Part shown: in pieces, positions 19,406 through 28,481 of the stretch | How the letters are laid out: each line of letters begins with the position of its first letter | Position numbering within the stretch: the stretch's first letter is position 1 | Assembly (NCBI GenBank): GCA_001936135.1 | Contig: CP012813.1 | Location: forward strand, 1,860,001-1,924,000 | Source of the DNA: Saccharomycopsis fibuligera x Saccharomycopsis cf. fibuligera | Taxonomy: Eukaryota > Ascomycota > Saccharomycetes > Ascoideales > Saccharomycopsidaceae | Reading direction: 5' to 3' | DNA length: 64,000 nucleotides | The notes under the pieces: model-generated | What the model was told of the DNA's origin: nothing | Databases searched by the model: none | Seen by the model: the letters and a program-made list of their open reading frames with translations, nothing else | Program-made: the position numbers and the translations under genes

Positions 19406-21178
19406 ATGCTACCAGAGAAACTGCATAGCAATATTGCTCCAGTGTTAGTGGGCCTTCTAGCCATTGCTATAGCCATTGTGGCCGCATTCTTCAATACATT
19501 TTCGTGTACATCATCATTGTCACCATCATCATCATTATCTCTTCTAATCTCCAGCTTGTTATCCCAATCACACGGTTCCAACTTCAATCTCGGTCACAAT
19601 AAGTGTAGTTACTCCCCAGCTTCGAAGTTAATAAACTATCTAATAGAACAGCCAACTGCGGACCTTCATTTCCGCATACCCATATATCTCACCAGCGACG
19701 ATGGCTTTAATTTTCCTGACTTGGCCGAAGCTACTCAACTACAATTAGATTATGAACTTCTTAGACGTAACTTGACCATTGATTATTCTTTTGAAATTAT
19801 AAACAATTACAACAACCAATATTCAGACTACATTGAAAAACATAAACCATATGAAGTGAAATATATAGTTGGGGACTCTTTAGGTATATATACTGATTCA
19901 TTTGAAAGATTCGCTTTATTGTTTTTAGAAAGTCAAACTATACAGTCTAATGATTTACCATTTTTCATTACTCAGACAATAATGTCGAATATTTTTGGTG
20001 AAGAAATTGAAACAGTGCTGGATCATGTTACTTTCAATGATGCTAATTCTTGTGACGTGGTTTTTAGAACAAGTAGTGCAGTGGAGAAACTCATTAATAA
20101 AACTACAACCGCAAATTATAATAATAACAATGACAATGATAGTACTTCACTACCAATATTTCTCAATTTTGTGCTATTGTTAGATAATCAAGTACTAAGT
20201 ATTGATTTAGGTATCAAAAATTTAATTGACAGTTATATTGAGTCTCTTAATGCCTTATTTCAGGACTTGTACAAATTTGAACTCAATTTCGTTTTAGAAA
20301 ATGTCACTGATTATTTATCCAGTGGCCACGAACGCACTCAATCACTTTATCAAATTGATACTTTAGCGAACAATGCCAATAACGAAAACAAACATATCAA
20401 CAGCTCTTCAGCTACTTATATATTGAACACAAATCATGGTGTGGTGCCTATTAATACTAGCGAACCATATAATCAAGATCCGGTTTCTAGTACGGAGTTT
20501 ATTCATTATAACTTCTTGCTTAACGTGCTTTTCCCCAACCAATCAAATAAAAATATCTTGCAAATCATTGACAGTGATACAAGCCAGCCAGTGACAGTAT
20601 TTAAGAATGCAGTGGAAAAATCAGTGTGGATAAATGATGTTGTGCAGGCTCATGATTTGAACGAAATTGGCGATGATAAAGAAGATTATAATGCCAATAC
20701 TAATGGTAATTATAACACTACGAGTAACAGACAAAAATTTTATTTTATTGATCGCAACGACTTTAAAGATGCAATGGAAAGAACGTTACACCATTTTTAC
20801 ACCGTGCTTGCCATGCCAAAGCAAATTGAAACTAAAGCAGTTGTCAAGATGGACAGTTGGATAAGAATGTCATTAGTTAAAAATTTACATAAAATTGCCT
20901 TTAGGTTGCTGAAAGTGGAGGAGTTGTTGATTGTTAGACTGGGTAGCAACGTTGATAATGACAATGATAATGATAATGATGAGAAAGACACAAATGATAA
21001 GCCTATGTCAAGGGCAAAAGTGATGGATGAGTTACTTAAAATTATCAAGGTGCGACAAGATGCTGTTAGGTTAGTCAATAATAAGCAAGATGAAAAAATT
21101 GCTTTGAATAAATTGATGAAGGCAAATGTGAGGCTTAAGCGAATAATTTTTCTTTTGCAAAAAAAAGTAATTAATTGA
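19406..21178 (+). CDS. GPI17: GPI transamidase subunit Gpi17 (PIG-S family)
   Basis: 590 aa. PIG-S/Gpi17 is an ER membrane subunit of the complex that cleaves the C-terminal signal of proproteins and joins them to the GPI anchor. There is a membrane segment at about residues 10-30 (IAPVLVGLLAIAIAIVAAFF). A luminal domain follows with family-like stretches HFRIPIYL, EVKYIVGDSLGIYTDSF, PFFITQTIMSNIFGEE and LPIFLNFVLLLDNQVLSID..I..LIDSYIESL. Asn/Asp-rich inserts make it longer than the 534-aa S. cerevisiae protein. Relatives end with a second membrane segment after an AFF...YFP.EH stretch. This frame stops just before that point (..RIIFLLQKKVIN), so the C-terminal anchor is absent, or is encoded in a downstream exon I could not define. 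The assignment rests on pattern and topology. Confidence 0.65.
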   Translation: MLPEKLHSNIAPVLVGLLAIAIAIVAAFFNTFSCTSSLSPSSSLSLLISSLLSQSHGSNFNLGHNKCSYSPASKLINYLIEQPTADLHFRIPIYLTSDDGFNFPDLAEATQLQLDYELLRRNLTIDYSFEIINNYNNQYSDYIEKHKPYEVKYIVGDSLGIYTDSFERFALLFLESQTIQSNDLPFFITQTIMSNIFGEEIETVLDHVTFNDANSCDVVFRTSSAVEKLINKTTTANYNNNNDNDSTSLPIFLNFVLLLDNQVLSIDLGIKNLIDSYIESLNALFQDLYKFELNFVLENVTDYLSSGHERTQSLYQIDTLANNANNENKHINSSSATYILNTNHGVVPINTSEPYNQDPVSSTEFIHYNFLLNVLFPNQSNKNILQIIDSDTSQPVTVFKNAVEKSVWINDVVQAHDLNEIGDDKEDYNANTNGNYNTTSNRQKFYFIDRNDFKDAMERTLHHFYTVLAMPKQIETKAVVKMDSWIRMSLVKNLHKIAFRLLKVEELLIVRLGSNVDNDNDNDNDEKDTNDKPMSRAKVMDELLKIIKVRQDAVRLVNNKQDEKIALNKLMKANVRLKRIIFLLQKKVIN

Positions 21179-21817
21179 CCTTAGTGAACCTAGTGGGCTT
21201 GTTAAGCTTTTGATATAATTAAAAAATATATTTGATGTTATTGTTTGGTTTATATTTTGGGATAACAACATAAGTCAAATTTTCATAGGTTAAACTATAC
21301 TATTTATGTAAATTTCTTTTATTGTCACGAGTTTGGCTTGATGAGTTCGATAAGGAACTAGAGCGAACCGAAGGCATTTTTGAGAAAATGGTACATCAAT
21401 TTTATACATTTATACCTGCACCAATCTCATAAAAGATAGTCAAAAAAAAAAAAAAAAAAGAAGAATTCAGTACCTTTTTTCACATGATCGTATCATTATT
21501 TCGGTGATTCTATTCAATAGAATAATAAAGGCATCCAGTTTTATCTATAAAGCAGATGCTTAGACTCATTCAGATGTAGCACAATCAAGTTCTTTGGTGT
21601 GACTTTGGTGCGTTTGTGTTTTGAATGGAAATACTGTCCTTGGGTGACTGTGACGCACTAGTGACCTGCTGAAATAGTTACCGTCACCATCATTATCAGC
21701 AGCATCATTCACACAAGCCGCAACCTACCAACAAAACATTCTTCTTACACTTCAAACACAATAATCAAACCAAAATTTATAATATTGCAAACCTACTTAC
21801 TTGCCAGTGTCCCAGAT
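21179..21817. other. Convergent 3' region GPI17 / PBDC1 homolog
   Basis: 639 bp between converging genes, AT-rich, with an A-run near 21442-21459. In one frame the stretch IFEKMVHQFY at about 21375-21405 faintly resembles the C-terminal PIG-S block, but no supported splice links it to GPI17. Confidence 0.4.
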
Positions 21818-22404
21818 CTATTTCTTGCTGTTTTGTTCAGCTATCCAATCATTAAGGCCATATCTGTTTCTAGTAATTTCATAAGCATAAAATTGCAATC
21901 TCAAAGCGAAAATAGTACCATCTTGATCATATTCATTCTTTGGACTAATTCTCAATAACGTACCGAAATTATAATCATCAATCTTGGTTTCCCATTTTTT
22001 GCAAAATTTTCTCCATCTTTCCTTATTTTTATGATTTTTCAATTCGTTTTCATCAATGTGGCTAACGTAATCTTTTTCTAAAAATTCTGGAAAGTCAGCA
22101 ATAAGGTCCTGGTATAATTCTTCGTCATATTTGGTAAGCTTGAGTTTGGAGGCTGGGAATTTGGAGATCAAGTTCCAGTAAACTTCTGCCTGTTGTACTG
22201 CCTTGACAGCGAATTGTTTTTCAATCTGTTTAAAATCATCAATGTTAGTTATATTGTCTTGTATGCTTCAAAATATTGTCTTCACTCAATTATCCCAACT
22301 TGTCATTTCTTTTCATAAAAAGTCCAAATTAGTTTAACGCCGCAAAAAAAACTTACATCTTCAAGATTATCAGCTGTTTCAGCATTAAAGTTGCTCAAAG
22401 ACAT
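21818..22404 (-). CDS. PBDC1/YPL225W homolog, two exons (reported eEF1A chaperone)
   Basis: Spliced gene: exon 1 is 22357-22404 (16 codons), the intron 22226-22356 (131 bp) and exon 2 21818-22225. The product is 151 aa, beginning MSLSNFNAETADNLED and continuing IEKQFAVKAVQQAEVYW. S. cerevisiae Ypl225w has ENLEDIEKQFAVVAVEQAETYW at the same place, which fixes the junction. Splice signals are GTAAGT at the donor, AACTAAC about 16 nt before the acceptor, and CAG. The core matches the family: KLTKYDEELYQDL..DFPEF, KERWRKF, DYNFGTLLR, LRLQFYAYEITRNRYGLNDWI. The human ortholog is PBDC1. The yeast protein is described as a dedicated nascent-chain chaperone for eEF1A (Chp1). Expected in the cytosol at the ribosome. 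Confidence 0.95.
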
Positions 22405-23920
22405 GTCTAATGTAGTTGTTTTAGTATCGTATTATGGTAAAAGCTCACTCTTTATTCAAAAACTTTGTCGCTCTCTAAGCATCAATTTTTTTTTTTTTTT
22501 TTTTTATTTTATATTTTTTCGACTTTTCAAGAATCGGCATCATTCAAACTGCAGAGCTCATCTCAATGTTATGTTATGTGCCCCGTTCAGGTACATTTCT
22601 TAACATAACCAAGTAGAAATTTCATTTTGCAACATTATTTTTAGATATGATTCTTCAATTATTCTTAGAAAACGCAGCAGATTTGGATTGATAAAGCCGA
22701 AAGATTCTATTCTGGCGCCTTAGTGCTGAAAAGAGTGTCTATCCTGTCTACTGTTGCGCCCGTAGAAGGAGCTTTAGAATGCTGTTATTCGAGGAAAAAT
22801 CTTACAAAGCTTAAGCAGGTACAGTAATCGAGTTTTATAATTTGTCCCTCTTAAATGATACTAATCGAATAATGTTTTACCTTGAAGGACAACATTGACC
22901 ATTATTTTTGTTTGTTTGTTGCTCTATTGGCATAGTTTAGTGACCGATATCTCAACAAACCTTTCTAAATTATGTATTATGCGTTATCAAAATATAAAAT
23001 ATGAGAGTTAACCACGAGGGGCAATAAGGGTTTTTCGAGAAAGCTATGCTAATGTACGTTGTCAAGCAGTTTAATAAAAATTATTGTAAATATTATTTAT
23101 GTGTATTGCCTTTCACTGTTAAATTTGCAAACTCTTGAGAGGTTCTCCAATATGACTCTTTCATTTGTCATTGGGACGTCCTAAGTTACGGTAAATATTC
23201 GATGTGCAGATACTCGGCTCTACAATAGGATTTTTTATCTCAAGACAAGCGCACACTGAGTTTTGGTTTTTCAATCAAGCATTTGGTGTAACGTTAAGCC
23301 TAACTTATCACAAGAATGAAAGCGGGTGCTACTGATGGAAATATGGCGTATTTCGAACTTTGAAGTAGAAAGATGTCATTTGCCTATGGCCTCGGCGTAC
23401 TCATTAATTTTAGAGAGTAGAGAGTAAAAAAACGGTAAGCACCATTCCTTGGAATTCATAGGATCCAATAAAAGCCATTAAGCTTTGTCATATTATTTTG
23501 CTAAATGATCTTCCATCGACGTTGTACTAGTGGCTGATCTTCACTAAAAACAATTTTTGTTTTTGTGGTGAAACAAATAATACCTGCACTAGCATGCAGC
23601 TGCAGACGCATTACGAGAAAATCCCACTTAAGAGTTGCCAACATCGAGATGGGAAGCCCACCACGCAGACACACATGGCATGAGCAAAAGCCATTAGACA
23701 GGGGTAATTTATCGCTATGGTAAACTTAGATTTTGTGGGAAAGATTCGCTTTAGTCTCTTTGGCGTGTGGCCTATAAAGGTTTAGTCTGTTCCTTCAATT
23801 TGGAAGAGAAAGCTGGAAGGTTCTGAGAATTTTAGTAAGAAAAAGCATTAATTTTCCCCCATCCTTTCAAAGAATTTCATAAGAACTTTAATTATAAAGC
23901 TATTTTAGAAAGTTTTTATT
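22405..23920. other. 1.5-kb divergent region, PBDC1 homolog / RNase T2-like gene
   Basis: A long gap with no credible coding sequence. It contains a T-run near 22488-22504 in the PBDC1-homolog promoter and a TATA box (TATAAA) at 23773-23778, about 145 bp before the RNase T2-like ATG. I looked for snRNA, snoRNA and RNase P landmarks and saw none convincing. Confidence 0.5.
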
Positions 23921-25183
23921 ATGCAGTTATTAATTCAAATTCAATTTTTACTTGCAATCGCAACCCTTGTCTCTGCTGCTCCAGTAAAGAACGTTGAAGC
24001 GCGACCAGCTACAAGTTCATCAACTGGGAAGCTTGTGAGAGCCACTACTGCTGCTTGTGAAAAAGAAACCAACAATAGAATTGTGTTGGCTCAACATTAC
24101 TTGCCCCAAACAGACAGCCGCACTTGGTTATTGCATGGTGTCTGGGGTGACAAGAATACCGCAACAACTTTGACAAGTAAGCTGGCCAGTTATTCTAAGG
24201 TTGAAGTCAGCAAGTATGTTCCTACTGCAATTAAAAACCTTTGGCGCAAAGATTATGTTTCTGAGGCTAGTAACCAAATTATAATCAAATCAGCTAAATC
24301 AGTCGATGATGCTGATTTGTGGTATCATGAAGTTGATAAACATATTAGTGATTTCTCTTCTCTTGACACATCATGTTATGTTAATTCAAAAACCCAATCT
24401 TCTTCCCTGAAGAGAGACCTCATTGATGAGGAAAACACTCAATCAAAAGAAAGTTTTTGGAAAAGATCTTTGAAATCAAGCTCTTTACTTTCAAACTTGC
24501 TTGGGAAAATCACCGGGAGCAGCAGTAGCAGCAAAACATCAAAATCATCAAGCTCTACAGAAAAGGCTAGCAAATCAACAACTTCTTCTAAATCTACTAC
24601 AAGTGCTAGTAAAACGACAAAGTCTTCGGAGTCTGCAACCAAGTCTAGTGCAACAGAAACTAGCTCAGCAGCTGCTACTTCTGGGGCCTCTTCCACATCA
24701 GCGGTCGTCACTGAAGAGAAAGTTAAAGAAAGAAGGCTTCAAGACTATATCCAAGGCATTGAAAAAGTTGGTTTCACGGGCACAGCAGGCTCATATACTC
24801 CAAGATATAACATCTACAACACTTTAAAGAAAAACAAAATCACTCCAGGTAAATGGTATCCTGAAAGTTTAATCACCAGTGCATTCAAATCGACTTCTGG
24901 CTCAACTTACGCTAGAGCCATTTGCAGAAAGATTTCCAGTGATCAATCCAAAAATAATTACTTGAGAGAAATCGACTTGTATTTGACTATTAATGGGAGA
25001 ATATCTAACGGGAAGAGTATTAGTGCCGGTAGTCTTCCTAATGATTCTTCATACCAAGGTAAATGTGAATCTACGTGTGTTTGTTATCCAACTGTGAAAG
25101 ATGGTAAAGATGTGTGCACTGAGCGTCATGCTGATTGTGCATCTGATTCTAAAGCATCAACTTTGTATCCAATCTCATCATAA
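23921..25183 (+). CDS. Secreted, divergent RNase T2-like protein with large Ser/Thr insert
   Basis: 420 aa with an N-terminal signal peptide (QLLIQIQFLLAIATLVSAAP). Two segments match the catalytic motifs of RNase T2, secreted or vacuolar acid ribonucleases that cut RNA through a 2',3'-cyclic phosphate. TWLLHGVWGD at residues 68-77 matches CAS I (WTIHGLWPD), and DLWYHEVDKHISDF at 132-145 matches CAS II (fWeHEwnKHGtc). The general catalytic residues H72, H136, E137, K140 and H141 are therefore kept, although the Gly and Cys after KH are changed. A Ser/Thr/Lys-rich insert of about 110 residues (160-270) with dibasic KR sites splits the domain. The C-terminal part (YNIYNTLKKNKITPGKWYPE, then EIDLYLTINGRIS) matches the T2 distal region (Y..L..agI.Ps....y....i..al). 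Several Cys suggest disulphides. Activity is inferred from the motifs only. Confidence 0.65.
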   Translation: MQLLIQIQFLLAIATLVSAAPVKNVEARPATSSSTGKLVRATTAACEKETNNRIVLAQHYLPQTDSRTWLLHGVWGDKNTATTLTSKLASYSKVEVSKYVPTAIKNLWRKDYVSEASNQIIIKSAKSVDDADLWYHEVDKHISDFSSLDTSCYVNSKTQSSSLKRDLIDEENTQSKESFWKRSLKSSSLLSNLLGKITGSSSSSKTSKSSSSTEKASKSTTSSKSTTSASKTTKSSESATKSSATETSSAAATSGASSTSAVVTEEKVKERRLQDYIQGIEKVGFTGTAGSYTPRYNIYNTLKKNKITPGKWYPESLITSAFKSTSGSTYARAICRKISSDQSKNNYLREIDLYLTINGRISNGKSISAGSLPNDSSYQGKCESTCVCYPTVKDGKDVCTERHADCASDSKASTLYPISS

Positions 25184-25963
25184 TCTTACGGATGCCAGAC
25201 TTTTGGCGTTTTTGTTAATTACCTTTTCCGAATAATTGGTGTATTCCTAGATATATAGCGTTGTGTTTTTTTCTTTATTTTTCTACTGTTTGTTCTCATT
25301 ACTTGTTATTGTTGTTTTATTATTTGATAGAATATACCGTTTATTATGAGTATCTAATTCATGCGCTGTAAAACTGGAACGCCTCGTGCATAAAGATCCA
25401 AAGTTCCGTGACGATCCTTTGTCTCTTTTTTTTTTCAACTTTGGGGGCATGATTCCTCCTGGTTTATCAGACACACAGAAGTTACAATAAACATTCTTTT
25501 ATTGCTGGAATTAGGCATTGATATCGCCGTAACAAATGCACTGTGAAGTATAATATATTGCTCTTGCTACTATTATATATTAAAGATCAACTAGCTCATT
25601 GATTTGGAGTTTGATCGTATTTTATGAAATGTGGTCAGGTTGATGTACAAGTATTAGTTTTCTGCTTGGGCAATTAGAAATGTTTTCGTCATAAGCTGCA
25701 AGAAGATATTCCGATTACCTTCTGTATCAATATTTGAGTCTGTACGACTATGACTTATAGCTTCGAATTTTTTTGCCACGCTATTGAATAAATGGAAGAG
25801 AAAATTTAAGTATCTACAATAATTTATTTTACCGAGGTCTTGTCAATTTTGTCTAAAATTTGTCTTTCTGTTTATGTTTATCGTTCTGTTTATTCATTAG
25901 TTTCTCAAGTTAATTAGTTATATACCTTGGATAAAGAAATAAAGAGTAGCTGAGCGAAAATGC
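25184..25963. other. Convergent 3' region, RNase T2-like / GRS1
   Basis: 780 bp of AT-rich DNA between converging genes. I see nothing else in it. Confidence 0.5.
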
Positions 25964-28120
25964 TTACTCAGCTTGACCTTCAAAGACAGCTAATTCCTTA
26001 GTAGCAGATTCCCAAGAAGCACCACTGTAAGTGATTTGTTTAACTGCTTCAATAATTTGTTCGGTAGTACCTCTGACTTGCTTAGTAGAATCTCTTTCTC
26101 TCAAAGTAATGGTGTTATCTTTGACAGAGTCAAAATCAATAGTGATACCGAATGGAGTACCTAATTCATCATTTCTAGCGTATCTTTTACCAATCGAAGC
26201 AGATGAGTCATCCACTTTGAATGGAATCTGTTGAGTACGCAAGCTTCTACTGATTTGCTTGATTAATGGTTGGAATTGTTCATTGTTGGACAATGGAACC
26301 AAAAGCACTTTAGTTGGAGCAACAACTGGTTTAAAAGAAAGCACAGATTTAGCATTGTCATCTTCTCTAATGTAGAAAGAGTGCTCAAAGACTGCGTAAA
26401 TGATTCTACCCAACCCAAATGATGGTTCGATAACAGATGGAATGTATTCTCTAACGTGTTCTTTTCTAGTGACTTGTTGAATGCTGATGAAATCTTTGTC
26501 CAATTCAATATCTTCATCAATACCATCAACTCTGAATTTGATAGCACCAGAAGATTCCAAATCTTTGGCAAATTTTTCCAAAGCGGCTTGATCCAAAGAA
26601 ACCAAGTGTTTTTCCACAATACCAGCATTCTTTCTGAATTTTGGTCCGAATTTCTTCTTGGCAATTTCAATTTCAAATTTGGTAACTTCCACTGGTTCAG
26701 CCAATTTTTCTCTAACAACAAGTTTTTCATTAGTTCTCTTGGAGTGCACAGTCAAATCGTAAGCGGATCTGTCAGCACAACCAACACATTCAATCCAACC
26801 ATAAGAGGTCAACAATTCAGCATCCCAACAGTCTTGAGCATAATGGGCCATTTCGTTGGCCATGTGTTGTCTGAATCTTAACTTGGTTGGATCAACACCA
26901 ATCTTGGTCAAGAACAAATAGATTCTACCGATAAAGTAACCCAAAGTTTGGTTGTCAATAATTTTGTCCTTGACAGCATTTTCAATAGTGTCAACAATTG
27001 GCACAGTAGAACCTTCTTGTTGAACGCCTCTTGGTAAGAAACTCAATTTGACGTCTTTAACTTCATCAAATCTTTCATGGTCTTTGTTCAAAGGGTCAAC
27101 GAAATGTTCAATTTCAGCCATCAAGAATTCACGAACTCTTAACAAACCTGATCTTGGACTGATTTCGTTTCTGAAAGATTTACCAATACTGGCAGAAGCA
27201 AACGGAACTTTCAAGTTGTTGTAATCATATAATTTGTTAAAGTTCAAAAATTGACCTTGAGCGGTTTCTGGTCTCAAGTAACCTTTCAAGTTACCAGCAG
27301 GACCAATAGCGGTTTCAAACATCAAGTTAAAAGCCTTTGGAGGGTTCAAAGGTTCATTGGTGACTGGGTTACCAATGTTATATTTGACAAGAAGTTCAGT
27401 TAAACCTTGACCGTCATAACCATCAATCTTGGCAAGAACTTGCTCGTATTCTTCAACGGTAGCATCATCTAATTTGACAGCTTTGATTTCCTTGACCTTC
27501 TTCTTCTTTTTCTTTTCTTGAGCTTCTTTTTCAGCATCCGCGTTAGCATCGTCAACTAAGCCTCTAGCTTCTTTATCACCTTTCAATCTAGCTTCAAGGA
27601 CTTCTTCCACCAAGTGGTCAGCTCTGAAGATTTCCCCTGTTTTGGGGTCAGTGCACATCCAGTCAGAGAATTTGTCGACATGCCCAGAGGTCTTGAAAAC
27701 TTCATAAGGAGTCAACATACTAGTATCAACTTCAAGCATGTCTTCTTCCAAAATGAAATGCTTTCTCCAAACATCGATGATGTTGTTTTGGAAAGCACAA
27801 CCTGGTGGACCGTAGTCGTACAAACCAGAAACCCCACCATAAATTTCGAAAGCAGGGGCAAAGAAGAATCTTCTCTTCAACACAGACTCGAGCTGTTCTC
27901 TAGAGAATGGGACAGTGCTGTTGGAAGACATGATAAGAGTCTGCAGTTTAGACTTGGTATTATTTTTCTGTTTAGCGAACGGCTTTGCTTTGTTAGTGAT
28001 AGCAGTTGTGCTGAAGCGGCTGATACTGCTAGTATGAGTTGTTACTGTTGCTGCTTTTGTTACTGTAGTGGACAAGAATGGGATGATTCTTGAGCTTGTT
28101 CTTCGTAAAGCGGAAGACAA
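25964..28120 (-). CDS. GRS1: Glycyl-tRNA synthetase, probably cytosolic and mitochondrial
   Basis: 718 aa class II aminoacyl-tRNA synthetase of the eukaryotic GlyRS type, charging tRNA-Gly. The catalytic domain shows RRFFFAPAFEIYGGVSGLYDYGP, motif 2 SIGKSFRNEISPRSGLLRVREF and motif 3 EPSFGLGRIIYAVFEHSF. The anticodon-binding domain follows (PTKVLLVPLSNN, then DDSSASIGKRYARNDELGTPFGI). Residues 1-63 are rich in Ser, Thr, Arg and Lys with no acidic residue, ideal for a mitochondrial presequence. M64 (start 27931) begins MSSNSTVPFSREQLE, matching the cytosolic N-terminus. Two in-frame AUGs probably give the two isoforms; in S. cerevisiae the upstream start is a non-AUG codon. A Lys-rich insert (KEAQEKKKKKKVKEIK, about residue 195-215) is typical of fungal GlyRS. 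Confidence 0.97.
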   Translation of the reverse strand: MSSALRRTSSRIIPFLSTTVTKAATVTTHTSSISRFSTTAITNKAKPFAKQKNNTKSKLQTLIMSSNSTVPFSREQLESVLKRRFFFAPAFEIYGGVSGLYDYGPPGCAFQNNIIDVWRKHFILEEDMLEVDTSMLTPYEVFKTSGHVDKFSDWMCTDPKTGEIFRADHLVEEVLEARLKGDKEARGLVDDANADAEKEAQEKKKKKKVKEIKAVKLDDATVEEYEQVLAKIDGYDGQGLTELLVKYNIGNPVTNEPLNPPKAFNLMFETAIGPAGNLKGYLRPETAQGQFLNFNKLYDYNNLKVPFASASIGKSFRNEISPRSGLLRVREFLMAEIEHFVDPLNKDHERFDEVKDVKLSFLPRGVQQEGSTVPIVDTIENAVKDKIIDNQTLGYFIGRIYLFLTKIGVDPTKLRFRQHMANEMAHYAQDCWDAELLTSYGWIECVGCADRSAYDLTVHSKRTNEKLVVREKLAEPVEVTKFEIEIAKKKFGPKFRKNAGIVEKHLVSLDQAALEKFAKDLESSGAIKFRVDGIDEDIELDKDFISIQQVTRKEHVREYIPSVIEPSFGLGRIIYAVFEHSFYIREDDNAKSVLSFKPVVAPTKVLLVPLSNNEQFQPLIKQISRSLRTQQIPFKVDDSSASIGKRYARNDELGTPFGITIDFDSVKDNTITLRERDSTKQVRGTTEQIIEAVKQITYSGASWESATKELAVFEGQAE

Positions 28121-28481
28121 ATACAGTGAGAAGAGCGGATTTGGGACAAGTATCTTGAAAGATTGAGTTCTCTGTCTTGAGGCGAGTAGCTACCACAACG
28201 TAGATGAGTCAATTGCGATTTTCTGTCTGAGAAGTGGGGAGGCTGAATGGGCATTGCGACCAGAATTTTTTTTGTAATTTTTTAATTTATTTTTGTTTCC
28301 GTTTTTTTTTTTTTTTTTTTTTTTTTTGAGCATTTCGTCGAACGCCAAAACATTTAGTCACGTGCTTCAATATTTCATAAACGGCCGCCGCCATAGTTAA
28401 GTTACTAGAGACCATAGACAACTATAGACCAGAAACCATAGGCACAACGGGAGGTATCATTCTTCAGCAGTAGACTATCAA
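28121..28481. promoter_or_regulatory. Divergent region GRS1 / orphan gene with a 25-T run
   Basis: 361 bp between diverging starts, with an uninterrupted run of 25 T at 28302-28326. Such tracts exclude nucleosomes in yeast promoters. No other site is assigned. Confidence 0.55.

Noticed and set aside
21370-21425. IFEKMVHQFYTFIPAP frame as a lost 3' exon of GPI17
   Set aside because: Resembles the family's C-terminal block only weakly, lacks a membrane segment, and no good splice sites connect it.
22620-22860. Possible Pol III or structured RNA upstream of the RNase T2-like gene
   Set aside because: A few A/B-box-like bases, but no closing stems and no RNase P, snRNA or snoRNA landmarks.
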